Source: Macrothele yani (Eukaryota > Arthropoda > Arachnida > Araneae > Macrothelidae). Taken from it: DNA of 64,000 nt. How positions within the stretch are numbered: the first letter of the stretch is position 1; the number at the start of each line of letters is the position of its first letter. The stretch lies in assembly GCA_039090855.1 (NCBI GenBank), contig CM077006.1, positions 44,339,336 through 44,403,335 of the forward strand, given 5' to 3'. Below are positions 53,271-64,000 of the stretch, in pieces. Both the position numbers and the translations under genes were made by a program. The notes under the pieces were generated by a model. The model saw only the letters and a list, made by a program, of their open reading frames with translations, made no database searches and had not been told where the DNA came from.

Positions 53271-54440
53271 GATGATAATTCCTAGCTTAATGCAGGCTAG
53301 TGTGCGCCAGGTTGTATTGTAATAAAGTAATGTGCCAGTTCGGATTACAGATTGTTGACTCGTTTCCTCGTGTGATGAAAGTGTCATCAGAAGATTTCAC
53401 ATAATTATTTGCAATTAAGCACATGTTAACTCATTCTGATGTGTCTTAAAAAAATCGTTCCGAATTATTCGATTTTCTTTTTCACCACTGTAAAGTTTTA
53501 TAACTTCGCCTTCATTTAGCGTGAGATTTACAAATAATTGGAAAAGTTAAAATTAAAAAACAAAAAAAACAAAAAAAAACGGAACAAGTGCTACTCATAT
53601 TTCCCCCATTAACAGCTTTCTTTGCAGGTCGACAGTTGTTAAATAAAAGTGAATTCCTTTTTGTTCATGACGTGGAAACAAGGACACTGAACAAAGGGAG
53701 ATATTTCAATGACTTGCATATTCCACTTGTAATTGTCATGCTTTCGTCGTTTTGCGTTTCTCGTTTAAGAATTTTTATCTTCAGAAAAATTTACAACAAC
53801 GCTTATGCCGAATATTTAGCAGAATTCTGTGTTCTTTGAAGGTGACATCTGCATTTCCATTCAACTGCGTAGTCTCGAGTTCGTAAAACTGGGAATCAAT
53901 GAAACCTATAAACACGCGAAGGTAATAAATTTTTGGTACAGCAAAATTATATTCGTTAGAAGAAACCATCGTATTTTTTTCTTTTAAAGCACTACGAATC
54001 TGAAAGTTAATTTGCTTTAATGAAGTCCAAGTCTTGTGTAAAATCAGCAGGCGGATCTGCCGTAATAGGAGCAACACAGAGCTCTCAGCAAGAAGCCATC
54101 CGAATTGATGATGCATTTCCGTGAAAATGTATCATCATCACAGAAACCCAATGGTTTCTAGTAATAGCATACGTTTTCTGCAAAAATAATTGCATCGTGA
54201 TCTTTCATATATAACTCCTTCCTTTAAAAAAGGATTTGTTTATAGCTTTAGAACTTTCAGAAAAACGGACGCTCTGCTCGATATTAATCTCAAGTGCAAT
54301 CTTTCCACTTTTTTAATTAATAAATTGAGGAAAGAAATTATCCACAGCATAGGTTAGATGCTCGTATTTTTGTTCATACCATCCAATTCTAAGGAAATAT
54401 CTGTGGAGTCTAAATTGCAGTTACGTATCTGTTACATTAA
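53271..54440. other. Gene-free stretch
   Basis: No coding motif or repeat border recognised. The frames at 53,588-53,839 (plus) and 53,781-54,116 (minus) overlap and lack domains. Confidence 0.4.
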
Positions 54441-54449
54441 ATGATTTTT

Positions 54450-55900
54450 AGCACGTCTTTTGAAAAAAGATCGTGCTTATATGTTATCGGTTTGTTCGTC
54501 CATCTGTAGACACGATATCTCTGCAACTATTAGTCCGATTTGAAACATTCTTTTTGCATTGGGAAGCTGCTTGAAATATGCGAATGATGATCCTTCACTT
54601 CGTTTTTTTTTTTTTACGATGTACAATTTCGCCGCTAGAAGGCGTAAACGCAGATGATGTCGAATTCAAAGTACATTTTATTCCATATATTTGCTTTTAA
54701 ACAGCTGATTGAAAAAAATTCTTTTATCTTTCGATTCCATTTATGTCGAATAGTATTCTAGGTATATTTACTTTTTCAAGTTACTCATAGATTTTCCGTT
54801 AGGGGGCAAAAAAGTAAATTACATTTTCCCGATATCTCTTCTTCCAAAACTCCGATTTGAAATAAAAAATTATTCAGAAGATATAGCTCATGCTGGAAAA
54901 TCTTTTGCATAAAATTTCTAGTTTTTGGTAAAAAATACTTTGGCCACCAGAGGGCCTAAGGGTTAATTTTTGTTTTTGATGTATTTGCCATAAAATCTGA
55001 GCTTCTAAAATCTCGATTGAAAATATCCTTTCGTGCCTCGATGCCAATCACGTTGATAAACCTTTTCGGAATGCTTTCTTCTTAAAATATTGCATGGTTT
55101 CTTCGCCAGGGGCGTAGATGTATATCTTATTTTTGTCAATATCTCTGATTCTAATGATCCGATTTGAAAAATTCTTTCTTTATTGGATAGTTTCCGGTGT
55201 AACATGTTTTTCATATAATTTCAAAAATTTTCAAGTAATTCATAGAATTTCTGCTAGGGGCGTTAAGGTAAATTGCATTTTTCCCGATATCGCTGCTTCC
55301 AAAACTCCGATTTGAAAAATTCTTCTGTATCGCATACAGCTCCTCATGAAAAATGCTTTTCATATAACTTCTAATATTTGGTAAAGAATGGTTTGGCCAC
55401 CAGGGGTCGTAAGTGTTAATTTCTGTTTCTGATGTGTTTGCAGCAAAATCTGAGCTCCTAGAAACTCGACAATTTTTTTTTTTTCTTGGATCGATACCGA
55501 TCACATCGAAAAACCTTATGAGAATACTTTCTTCCTAAAATAATGCAATATATTCTCGTCAGGGAGCGCAGATGCATATCTTATATTTGTCCATATCTCT
55601 GCTTCTAAGAGTCCGATTTAAAGAATTATTTCTTTGTTGGAGAGCGTTTCCGCTGTGAAATGTTTCTTATATAAATTCAAATTTTTCTTAACCCATAAGT
55701 CTGAAACTGGAGTGCGTGAGCTCACGATTCCGTTTACAGCCCGATTAAAACTTCTTTCTTCCGTCAGATATTATTGTTTTCCATACCGCGTCCGTTGATT
55801 TTGGATAGCTTCGATAAATTTTATTCGCGTCAGAACGGATTCAAAAGGCGTGTTCATTATACCCGACAAATCGCTGTCATCTTTCTTGTTAAAATAATTT
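54450..55900 (+). repeat. 455-bp tandem repeat, about 2.5 units
   Basis: Long units repeat with a 451-458 bp period: AATTTCTGCTAGGGGCG-like words at about 54,790 and 55,246, and AAATCTGAGCTTCTA-like words at 54,996 and 55,446. Inside are shorter sub-repeats built on CTCCGATTTGAAAAATTCTT and GATATCTCTGCTTC. Related sequence in minus orientation occurs at about 62,760-62,924 and from 63,899 to the right edge. A dispersed repeat of unknown class. Confidence 0.8.
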
Positions 55901-55907
55901 TTCTTAA

Positions 55908-56329
55908 GGCTCTACGAGACCCTCCATCTTGTGTTGCTGCCTTCTCTTATTAACCAACGGGCAAGCGTATTTCACAAATTGCTCTGGCAATTTTGCACAT
56001 TTTGGAACACCATTTGTGGCTAACGCAAGATATATGATAAATAAAGAGTTCCCTGGTTTCAGAATTTTTATTAACCTTTCCCTTCATTTTTTATCTGCAG
56101 CGAAAGTCGTACCAAGGCGTCTTCCATAGTTTTATTAATTAATAAAATATACTTAAAGGGTCCAAAATGAAAATCTGAAACCAGGGAACTCTTTATTTAT
56201 CACATGTCTTGCGTTAGCCATAAACGGTGTTCCAAAATGTGCAAAATTGCCCGAGCAATTTGTGAAATACGCTTGCCCATTGGTTCATAAGAGAAGGCAG
56301 CAATACAAGATGGCGGGTCTCGTAGAGCC
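55908..56329. mobile_element. Foldback MITE flanked by TTAA
   Basis: Arms of about 160 bp (55,908-56,072 and 56,173-56,329) are inverted copies, starting GGCTCTACGAGACCC. TTAA lies at both borders (55,904-55,907; 56,330-56,333), suggesting a piggyBac-type element. Its ends differ from the TTAA element at 6,733. No coding capacity; the small open frames inside mirror each other. Confidence 0.85.
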
Positions 56330-56439
56330 TTAACTTCGCAAGTCAGGTTCTTTGTATAAGCATCTTAGTTTTGAGTACATATTGGATTATCTGGGAGAAA
56401 TAATCCGATCGCAGACAAAAACATCAACATAATTGATTA

Positions 56440-56640
56440 TCATACTCCATTTTCAATCCACTACTAGATGAAGGTCTCCCGAAGTCCCCTTCACAAGTCT
56501 GTCTTCAACAATTCACTTCCATTTTGCTTTCGCATTTCATCTACTCCATTTGAAACCAGAATTTTGAATATTGATGATACGTCAAGGATTCTGTCTCGCC
56601 ACGAAATGACGGAGCCACGAAGTTACATCCCAGAGATTTA
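56440..56640 (-). pseudogene. RTE-like LINE 3' fragment, strongly diverged
   Basis: CATTTTCAATCCACTACTAG and ATGAAGGTCTCCC match the inverted 3' end of the RTE copies; homology fades after about 200 bp. Confidence 0.6.
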
Positions 56641-56929
56641 CCAGTTTTCAAATGCGCATATGTGCGTGAGTCATGAAATGTGAAACCCATTTATTTATTT
56701 TTTCATCCCACCCGAAAGTAAACGTATCCTTCTCTGATGGGATCGAGGTTTAACTTTGATTGCATCAAGAAGGAACATAACAATGCTGTCTCAGTTTTCT
56801 CAAAGTTGTTACATACCGGCTTACGTATAAAAGAATCAAAGTACTGTGCACTGTTGATAATCTGAAATTTAAATTTTAACGTATATCGCTAAAAGCGTAT
56901 AAATTAATTAACGTACTACCGAGTTAAAA

Positions 56930-57014
56930 AAGCCATGGAGACTACAGTAAAATATCGGTCCTAACGCAGAATTACGTATAAAAATGGAAAACGTATAACC
57001 GAGGTTCCACTGTA
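56930..57014 (+). mobile_element. pogo/Tigger-like right terminal repeat
   Basis: AACGTATAACCGAGGTTCCACTG followed by TA reads, inverted, CAGTGGAACCTCGGTTATAC, the classic start of Tigger-like elements. A related GCGTATAAATTAATTAACG block lies about 90 bp to the left. The other end was not found. Confidence 0.55.
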
Positions 57015-57198
57015 TGGTACTGAATCGGCGGCTTTATCACAGTTGCGAAAATATGAATGCCGTACATCTTAAGGCAGCGAAGAATTTTTCCTTCTGCCGC
57101 AGACCATGTGGTTATTTTTAGTACAGAGTGCAAAACTTTATTCACCGTAGAGGTATCGAGATATCACAGTATAGGAATGGGCTGTGGATGTTGGCATG

Positions 57199-57871
57199 CA
57201 GAGCACATTTAAGGGGACACGGGGCCCTGGCGGTGTATAGTATTTTGGGGCCCCAGTATTAGTGGCACTTCTAGGATTTTACTATGGCTGGATGAATAAA
57301 AATACCCAGGAGAAAACATTCCCAAAATATGATGAGGAAGCTATAAAAATATCCCCTCTGTATTGAAGTGTGTATCCCATGATTCATGGACGAATCAGTG
57401 GTAGCAAGAAAACGTAAAAATGTACGGTTGAAAAATGGATACCAGTTCAGTTTCTGCTTTAATCCATACCCCTCCCCCTCTCTCTCTCAGGGTTCAGCTT
57501 GAAATTATATCGAAGCCGTGGGCAAAATAATATGATACAAATATCATGACTAAAATGAATTCTTATGTACAGTATAAAAAATTTGCCCCGATTAAAGATA
57601 CGTACAAAAAAAAAGAAAACCCATCTGAAATGTTTTCGAAAGATTTGAGGATGGACTAGGGGTGACTATAGTTTTAGAAGAGTACTCCTAAAGAAAAAGA
57701 AAGAAATAGAAACTTCTTTTTCACAAGGCACTTTCTCATAGTTTTTGCTGTGCTATCTGCAAAACATACAAAAAAAAAAATACTGTAGAACTCTGTCAAT
57801 TCTTCAAGCATCCTTCATAATTCTGTGGCCCCTTGCAAATGCGGCGCCAGGGGCTGCTGCCCCCGGCTCTG
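57199..57871. mobile_element. hAT-like non-autonomous element
   Basis: Left end CAGAGCACATTTAAGGGG; right end inverted CAGAGCCGGGGGCAGCAG. Flanking 8-mers TTGGCATG (57,191-57,198) and TTGGTATG (57,872-57,879) match at 7 of 8. Inner GGGGCCC/GGCCCC words near both ends add weak symmetry. No transposase seen in 673 bp. Confidence 0.65.
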
Positions 57872-57939
57872 TTGGTATGAATATACGGAAAGACTTCGTT
57901 TAAAAAAGCATGCGAAGTAATAAAACTTTGATTGTATCA

Positions 57940-59700
57940 CTAGCTAAATACCCGTTCTTCGAACGTGATGATATTAAAAATATTTCTATAATACAGTATT
58001 TCATACCATACCATAATATAATTTGTACCATAAATGATTATACTAATAATACACTTGATTGGTTTGTTCTATAATATTATTATATCATATCGGTGATAAA
58101 ATGTATTCAAATACATAGTGTTTATAGCACGGTGTATGATAGACCATGATTTATGGCATGAATTTCTGCATCCTTAGAACATTTTTATAGCGATGAACGA
58201 ATGGAAAAATAAAAGGAATATATTTACTTATGTTAGTGCTTCTTTGTACACTACGTTGGCTCTTCTGGAATCATCCGCCAGTATTACCAAATTGCTAGGA
58301 GAACTAACTCTTGAGCACGCTACGTAAAACTGGCCATGAGATAAACAGTTTTCTCTTAAGTCGATACCAACTATTTTTAAGGACTGTCCTTGTGATCTAT
58401 TGATCGTCATAGCAAAGCAGACCTTCAAAGAGAACTGCAATCCCTTGAATTCGAATGGGTAATCAGATGGAATAAGAAGTAAACGTGGGATAAATACAGA
58501 TTCCCCATTTGCGCAACCAGTAAATATGTGGCCTCAATGACATTGCGATGATTTGAAGTCTTGTGCCTTTGCAAAGTTTGGGAGGATTTAAATTCCGCAA
58601 CAACATAACTGGGGCTCCGATTTTTCATAGAAGCTTGTGAGGTGACATTCCTGATGGATTCAGAGTGTTCAAGAATTCAACAGGATACTTAATTACTTCG
58701 TCGCTGTTAAGTACTGTATCAAGGGATTTGTATGTCATTTCCTCGGCTGAAAAGCTGTTTAACAAGATATCATTTAATTCTGAAGCCTTGCCATTTTTTG
58801 GTGTTAGGAGAACCCTTTCACGAAGCCAAGTCATTGGTTTGTCTTCTAACTGCTAGATATGAGGATAAACTATTGATATTAAATTGTGTACATTTGTAAC
58901 GGTTTTGCACAGGTTTTGTAGAATATCAATATTGCACCCGTTTCTTTAATACAGCCATCCCCAATCTTCAAGAGCAACACCGCAAAATCACCGCATTTGT
59001 TGTCGCCATTTAAATAAACGCGCATATGTTTGGTCAACAAAAGTTTATCGATAATAATGAAGATTTGAAGCAGGCATTGACTGCATCTGCACGGGTTCCC
59101 CTTGGAACAACTGGTAGAATTTGACGGAAGTCTCCCGCAAGCAGCACTGTGACACCTCCCATAAGATTGTTATTTCCTTTGAGGTCTTTTAAACATCTAT
59201 CAAGCTTCGATTTCTCGTCTGTGGGACATAGTACACTCATCCCAAACAATAAGTTTACAATGTTTTAGAACTTCAGAGAATTCACTTTGCTTCGAAATGT
59301 CGCATGTAGGAGTTCCCACATAATTCATGTTTAGTGGAAGTTTAAAGGCTGAATGAGCAGTTTTAACTATACTTCAAGGAGAGTTGCAGCAATCCCTGAA
59401 GAGGCAACACAGCTATTGTAATCTTTCCTGCACGTCTTACTTTTGCCAGTAATATATTTAATAAATATGTTTTTCTTGTACCTCCAGGTGCGTCCAAAAA
59501 GAATAATTTGCCATTACAGCTATCAATGCTTTCAAGTACTGTTACGGAAACCCTTTTTTGATCTAGTGTAAGAAGCAGCTCATTTTCATTTACGTTCTCT
59601 AGTGAAGATTGAACATTATAGCTGATTTCTCTGAGGTAGTATTTGTTTTCTTTGCCTCTCTCTAAACGTGTTGGCTGAGGCAAGTAATAGTGTGTTAAGG
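57940..59700 (-). mobile_element. Helitron remnant with recognisable 3' end
   Basis: On the minus strand the element ends GGTATTTAGCTAG followed by T, preceded by the hairpin CGTTC-GAA-GAACG: CTAG after a short hairpin, inserted before T, is the Helitron 3' signature. Upstream lies a decayed Pif1-type helicase. The 5' end and Rep domain were not found, so the left limit on the minus strand (59,700 or beyond) is open. Confidence 0.8.
58228..59683 (-). pseudogene. Helitron Pif1-like helicase domain, degraded
   Basis: Minus-strand pieces in order: LFFLDAPGGTRKTYLLNILL (Walker A; consensus GGTGKT has Arg for Gly), a DEAD-like WDECTM box in a broken frame near 59,245, VTVLLAGDFRQILPVVPRGT (motif III, 59,140), and FAMTINRSQGQSLKIVGIDL followed by HGQFYVACSRVSSPSNLVIL (motifs V and VI, near 58,300). 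Multiple stops between them. The helicase unwinds DNA during rolling-circle transposition; here it is inactive. Confidence 0.9.
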
Positions 59701-60152
59701 TTTTTCAGCTCATGTTAAGGACCAATAGTGTGTTAAGGTTTTCATCCAACAGTATTAAACATCTGTTATGCATTTCTGGCTTGTTAAATTTAAAACTTCA
59801 AGCCTACACGAAACAAATCAAAATACGTCGTTACTCTTCACTTTCATCCTTAAAATATTAATAGACAACAGAACAAAATAATAGTAGAAAACAGAACAAA
59901 ATAATAATAGAAAACAGAACAAAATACGTTGTTACTTTCAACATAAATGTAAAAAGAACCTTGCTTATAAACAATTTCATAAACAATTTCGTTCGAAACT
60001 GTACATTTAAAAGCTAGCAAGTCAGATGTTTTTGGAAGCGTGAGCAAAATTGTGTTGCCATCTCTAATATCTCAACAGAGAAACTTTTTTTTTTTTTAAA
60101 TTTCGATTAGTAGGAAAATCCACCCGCATATTTATATTTATTGCAGTCACCT
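59701..60152. other. Gene-free stretch
   Basis: A short repeat with AACAGAACAAAATAATA occurs three times around 59,868-59,928. Nothing else recognised. Confidence 0.45.
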
Positions 60153-60216
60153 CACCACTTATATGACGTCACTGTTGCTTCGGTGAAAACGAATATTGGT
60201 AATTTGATTTTGACTA
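60153..60216 (+). repeat. 64-bp direct repeat, left copy
   Basis: CCACTTATATGACGTCACTG to TTGATTTTGACT is repeated at 61,503-61,566 with three seen differences. The two copies bracket the candidate hAT element. Contains TGACGTCA. Confidence 0.9.
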
Positions 60217-60237
60217 AAAAAAAAAAAAAAAAACACT

Positions 60238-61497
60238 CATAGCCCACTGGAAACAAGAGGCCCTGAAACGAACGGCTGCCACTGAGGTCATGTGACCAAC
60301 TTAGTCCCAGCTCTTAGTCTCCCTGCCGTGTGTGCTTCGTCTTAGCTATCAGTAATGTGCTGATGGGCTGACAGAATAGCGGGAGAATTTCATAAAACGT
60401 GAGCTGATGGAAACTTCGAAAATTCTGTTGCAATATGTATAAAATGTGCTAATATTTAGTTCACAAATTACTTTGAAAGTTTTACACAAAATGGAAGAAA
60501 TGCTAATGTTTTAACGAAACTGACAAAGTATTTGCGAAGTTTTCGCTTAGAATTCCAGCTGATGGAAACTTTGAAATTTGCCGCACAAAATAAATGAAAT
60601 CTGCTGCTGTTTTATTGAAAAATTACTTTAAAAGTTGTGGCACGAAATGCGAATATTTTAATGTTTTTAAAGGCATATGTCCGCATCGATTCCAAAATGG
60701 CGGCTTGTTTACAGTTTTTGTTTCGCTCCTTGTGAACTCCCTGTTTGATTATTGAGGAACTTTTTTCAATTTCCTTCTATTTTTATTAGACTTTGCTCCG
60801 CCGCCATTGTCGAAGTTCCTGCGTCAGTATTTTTGGTTTCGGCCTATACCTGTAATTTTAACATTACCGGTGTGAGGTGTCAGTGTGTTCCTTATTCATG
60901 GATTACTCAAGGAAGAAAACTTTATATTTCTTTTGCATGACGTGAACATATTTTCAGAGTTTTTTTTTACTGTCGTTATTTTTTGGAAAGGCAGACTAAG
61001 GAAAATAAAAGCAGTGCAAAAAACGTTTCTGTAAGATGTATGCATCTTACCGAAATGCTAAAACGTTAAACAACTGAGATAGCTTTACCAACAAAACATA
61101 TGAGTAACAAATCCTTTTTTCAATGTATATATAAATAACTAAACTTTGCATGTTATATTACTTAAGACAGAAAAGGAATCTTACTTGTATATCAGTAACA
61201 GAAGGAACCAGCAGGTAGAAGTAAATAATCCCATTTAAAAAAAAACAAAAAAAAAACACTCTAACATTTTTTTCTGTTGTAGTGGTAAATGAACGTTATA
61301 TGTTATTACGAGTGTTTATTTGTTTTTCTTTGCAAAGAAAATCACAAATAATAAATCAAAATAATAAAATATAAACAACTTCACAGCAACATACTAACGG
61401 ACTAAGGGACTTCACCTGCAATTCAGAGCACGGAAGTTGAGACCTTCTTGGTCACATGATTAAATCGTTTCAGGCCTCTTCTTTCCAGTGGGCTATG
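60238..61497. mobile_element. Candidate hAT-like element between direct repeats
   Basis: Left end CATAGCCCACTGGAAACAAG and right end inverted CATAGCCCACTGGAAAGAAG match at 19 of 20, with further matches such as GGTCATGTGACCAA deeper in. Flanks AAAACACT and AAAACCAC(T) resemble an 8-bp duplication with one indel. No transposase found. The outer 64-bp direct repeats are too long to be its target duplication. Confidence 0.6.
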
Positions 61498-61502
61498 AAA
61501 AC

Positions 61503-61566
61503 CACTTATATGACGTCACTGTTGCTTCGGTGAAAGCGAATGTTGGTAATTTGATTTTGACTCAAA
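61503..61566 (+). repeat. 64-bp direct repeat, right copy
   Basis: See the left copy at 60,153; it continues into the 95-bp tandem array. Confidence 0.9.
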
Positions 61567-61885
61567 AAACCTCGACATTCGATATGTCAAACGATAATAC
61601 AAATGTTTAAATGCAAAGCATATTATGATATAGCGCTTTTTATGTGATATTTTTAAAAGGTTTTTTTTTTTGTTAAATAAATTTAGAACAAATCAAAAAA
61701 CCTTGACATTCGATATGTCAAACGATAATAAATGTTTAAATGCAAAGCATATGATATAGCGTTCAGAACAAATAAATTTAGAACAAATCAAAAAACCTTG
61801 ACATTCGATATGTCAAACGATAATAAATGTTTAAATGCAAAGCATATGATATAGCGTTCAGAACAAATAAATTTAGAACAAAATA
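61564..61885 (+). repeat. 95-bp tandem repeat, three units
   Basis: Units share CTTGACATTCGATATGTCAA and TGCAAAGCATATGATATAGC; the last two start CAAAAAACCTTG at 61,694 and 61,789 (95 bp). The first unit is longer owing to an inner insertion. TTGACATTCGATATGTCAA is itself a near palindrome. Confidence 0.88.
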
Positions 61886-62460
61886 TATATTGAGCAGGTC
61901 AATTAAAGTCATTCAAAACTTAGGGCGGGGCTCCAGTTGCTGGGCAACAATGGCTCGATCATTGCAAAACGTCCTAGCGTTATCAAAGCTGGGTTATTTA
62001 AAAAACCCATTTCGACCCACTTAAAGTTATCGTAGGAAAAAACCTTTCTTAGTGTGCCTCTATGTTGTAAAAGGAACATTCCTGCCAAATATGAAAGTCC
62101 TAAGTTTAGTAGTTTGTGAGATTCGGTGATGAGTCAGTGAGGGCTTTCAGTTTTATATGTACAGATTGTTCCACATCCTCAGCTCATGGGAATTCTTATC
62201 ATGATTTTATGTTTAACATCTGCTCTTCTGGAAAGAAGGTCAGCATTTCTGATATCTTCGTTATCTCCGAATTTCCCTTCGTCACTGCTCAATGGACGGG
62301 ATTTCGGTGTTTTGTTTTTCCTTTGTTGGCAGGAGGTCAATAATAAATCTGCATATACCAGATGCAAAACTGTTTGTTCGATTTACATCGACGATTAATA
62401 TTCACTTAATAGACATGTCAAATTAGACTGTGTAGTCCGTCCAACTAAAGAAAATCCTGC
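61886..62460. other. Gene-free stretch
   Basis: No coding evidence. Overlapping small frames on both strands at 62,116-62,400 look random. Confidence 0.4.
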
Positions 62461-62461
62461 C

Positions 62462-62522
62462 GTCCCGGAGGCGCAGTGGTCTAAGCGATGGCTTCTGATC
62501 ATTCGTCCGAAAGGGGTCTAAG
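62462..62522 (+). repeat. SINE-A fragment (tRNA-like head only)
   Basis: CCGTCCCGGAGGCGCAGTGG and TCATTCGTCCGAAAGGGGTC, then abrupt loss of similarity before the B-box. A 3'-truncated piece. Confidence 0.8.
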
Positions 62523-62924
62523 TAAAATTTGATCCCTTCTATTCCGATGGGTTAATTTAAAAGAAAAATTTCCTGCTTGGAATTTGTTACTACTTTTATT
62601 TATGGCCCAGTCGAGGTGCGTACTTCGCTCTGCCATCCACACTATCACACACACACACACTTCAAAGTCTACTCCACACGATGACTTTCCCTGCTCCTAT
62701 TTACTAATGATGCCAGACAAAACTAAACAAGAAAGTGACACCGAATTTTCGATTGTAATGAGCACGTCTTTTGAATCCGTTCTGACGCGAATTAAATGTG
62801 TCAAAGCTATTCAATATCAATAACCGGTATGGAAAACAGTAGTGCCTGACCGAAGAAAGAAGTTTTTTAATCGGGTTTTTAATCCCGCAGATATTGTTGA
62901 AATGTGAACTTACGCCCTCTGCTG

Positions 62925-63898
62925 CAGAGACGTCGCTAGATTTCGAAATCAGGATGGGCGACGGGTGGGAGAACATTATTATTTTCGGTGGGGCAAGTTT
63001 GATAGCAACTACATTTACGAAACGTTGAAAGAAGGAATTTTTAATGCTTTTCCTACCAGCTACAAAGGAATTCGTGCAATCCCCACCACCTTAAAAACCT
63101 GGACACAGACACACACACACGGATCTTACTAGGGCTGTAAGATGCAAATGTTACAACAATGTCGCCTTCAACTTTTAGCTTGCTCTGAATGCATCGTCTT
63201 CATTGCTTTTCAAAGTTTTGCATTTTTTGCTTATAGTACTGCACTTGGACAGTTTATTTAAATGCAAATGTCGTTTTTGTTTATTTAAATCATGTGTTTG
63301 CAGACACAATCCTTTCTCTCCCTTTCCTTAATTACTTTCTTTCACACCAGCGACTTTGCCTTGCACTCCTCCCCTACAACGCAGTCGTCAGCCACTTCCT
63401 GCACTCTCACTGCCCCGGGACAGTCTTTAAGAGCGCCTATGTAGCTTCGGACTCCACTTTCCGTGTTGGAATCCCCAAATTTTTGAAGAAAACAAACAGC
63501 AGAAAAATTAGTAATGATCTCACTCAGTGAATTCTTATCCACCAATCTCATTCGCACCCTGGCAATACAAACAAGAAAAAAGAGGCTTAAACTAAGGAAT
63601 TGGAAGATTGGATAGCAATTGAATTTTCATGGTCCTACGGTTGCTAAAATATTTTGAAAACCTTTCTAAGGAGGCGTAAACAACGCACTTCCTAGGGAGA
63701 AATACGTAGGGCTACATGAAAAAAAAAAAAAAAAAAACAACACAAGACTTGTTATTACTTTTAGCGAGTCCAGAATGTATTTTAAAGTTAAATATATTGA
63801 AAAAGGTCACGTTTTGAACTGGGCGAGCGCCAGTGTGGGCAAGACAAATTTCAGGGTGCGCTGAAGCCCACCCTTGCACCCGCTTGGCGACGTCCCTG
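62925..63898. mobile_element. hAT-like element with perfect 8-bp target duplication
   Basis: Left end CAGAGACGTCGCTAGATT, right end inverted CAGGGACGTCGCCAAGCG. CTCTGCTG is present at 62,917-62,924 and 63,899-63,906, identical at 8 of 8. The sequence interrupted is a minus-oriented copy of the 455-bp repeat, which continues on the right (GAAAACGCTCTCCAACAAAG). 974 bp, no transposase motif; non-autonomous. Confidence 0.85.
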
Positions 63899-64000
63899 CT
63901 CTGCTGGCAGATGTATGCGTTAAGAGAAATTTAAAATTATACGAGAAACATTTAGCAGCGAAAACGCTCTCCAACAAAGAAATATTTTTTCAAATCGGTC
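63899..64000 (-). repeat. 455-bp-type repeat, partial, runs off the right edge
   Basis: Inverted, it reads GACCGATTTGAAAAAATATT and TTCTTTGTTGGAGAGCGTTT, matching the sub-repeats at about 55,610-55,650. Confidence 0.8.

Noticed and set aside
62704..62976. 90-codon minus-strand frame
   Set aside because: Lies across a copy of the 455-bp repeat and a hAT-like end.
1..64000. CRISPR array or prokaryotic operon
   Set aside because: Tandem repeats here lack spacer structure, and the window has eukaryotic transposons, SINEs and splice donors.

Overview
This is a window of nuclear DNA from an animal, most likely an arthropod and possibly an arachnid. It is AT-rich and intron-bearing in style, with no operons and no ribosome binding sites. 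It is crowded with Tc1/mariner, RTE-type LINE, Helitron, Tigger, hAT-like and piggyBac-like elements and with tRNA-derived SINEs. The arachnid guess rests mainly on two secreted leucine-rich-repeat exons and on the repeat mix; it is inference.

Host genes: only two segments look like host coding sequence. They are paralogous first exons of a secreted leucine-rich-repeat (LRR) protein at 17,686-18,408 and 39,298-40,014. They lie on the same strand, each has a signal peptide, and both end at the same point of the protein at a phase-0 splice donor. No downstream exons are visible. They may start two tandem genes or be alternative first exons of one gene.

Layout: 1-8.9 kb holds a partial Tc1 element, two copies of a 163-bp tRNA-like SINE, a Tc1 element with perfect 38-bp ends (3,466-4,873), a 43-bp minisatellite, a 48-bp tandem array split by a TTAA-flanked MITE, and a mariner (7,555-8,872). 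From 9.0 to 16.6 kb two near full-length RTE-like LINEs lie head to head around a Tc1 element, forming a giant palindrome. From 17.7 to 20.8 kb come LRR exon 1, short hairpin repeats, a palindromic MITE and SINEs. From 21.3 to 28.3 kb there are two mariners (one split by a SINE composite), a 190-bp satellite made from a transposase catalytic core, and another Tc1. From 29 to 36 kb there are SINEs, a second copy of the split mariner family, and copies of a dispersed element built on 145-bp tandem units. From 36 to 43 kb there is a LINE C-terminal fragment, Tigger debris, LRR exon 2, a second palindromic MITE and an RTE fragment. From 44 to 46.6 kb there is another 145-bp-unit element interrupted by a Helentron-like insertion, then a hAT-like MITE and a SINE. 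From 46.8 to 48.3 kb there is a decayed Tigger transposase; at 51.0-53.3 kb a Tc1 abuts an RTE fragment; at 54.4-56.3 kb a 455-bp tandem repeat and a foldback TTAA element; at 57.2-59.7 kb a hAT-like element and a Helitron helicase; at 60-64 kb further hAT-like insertions.

Almost every transposase or polymerase here is broken by stops or frameshifts, so the window is best read as nested repeat history around one sparse gene or gene pair. The strongest evidence is structural: matched terminal repeats, target-site duplications and interrupted target sequences read directly from the bases. Family names come from recognised protein motifs and were not checked against a database.
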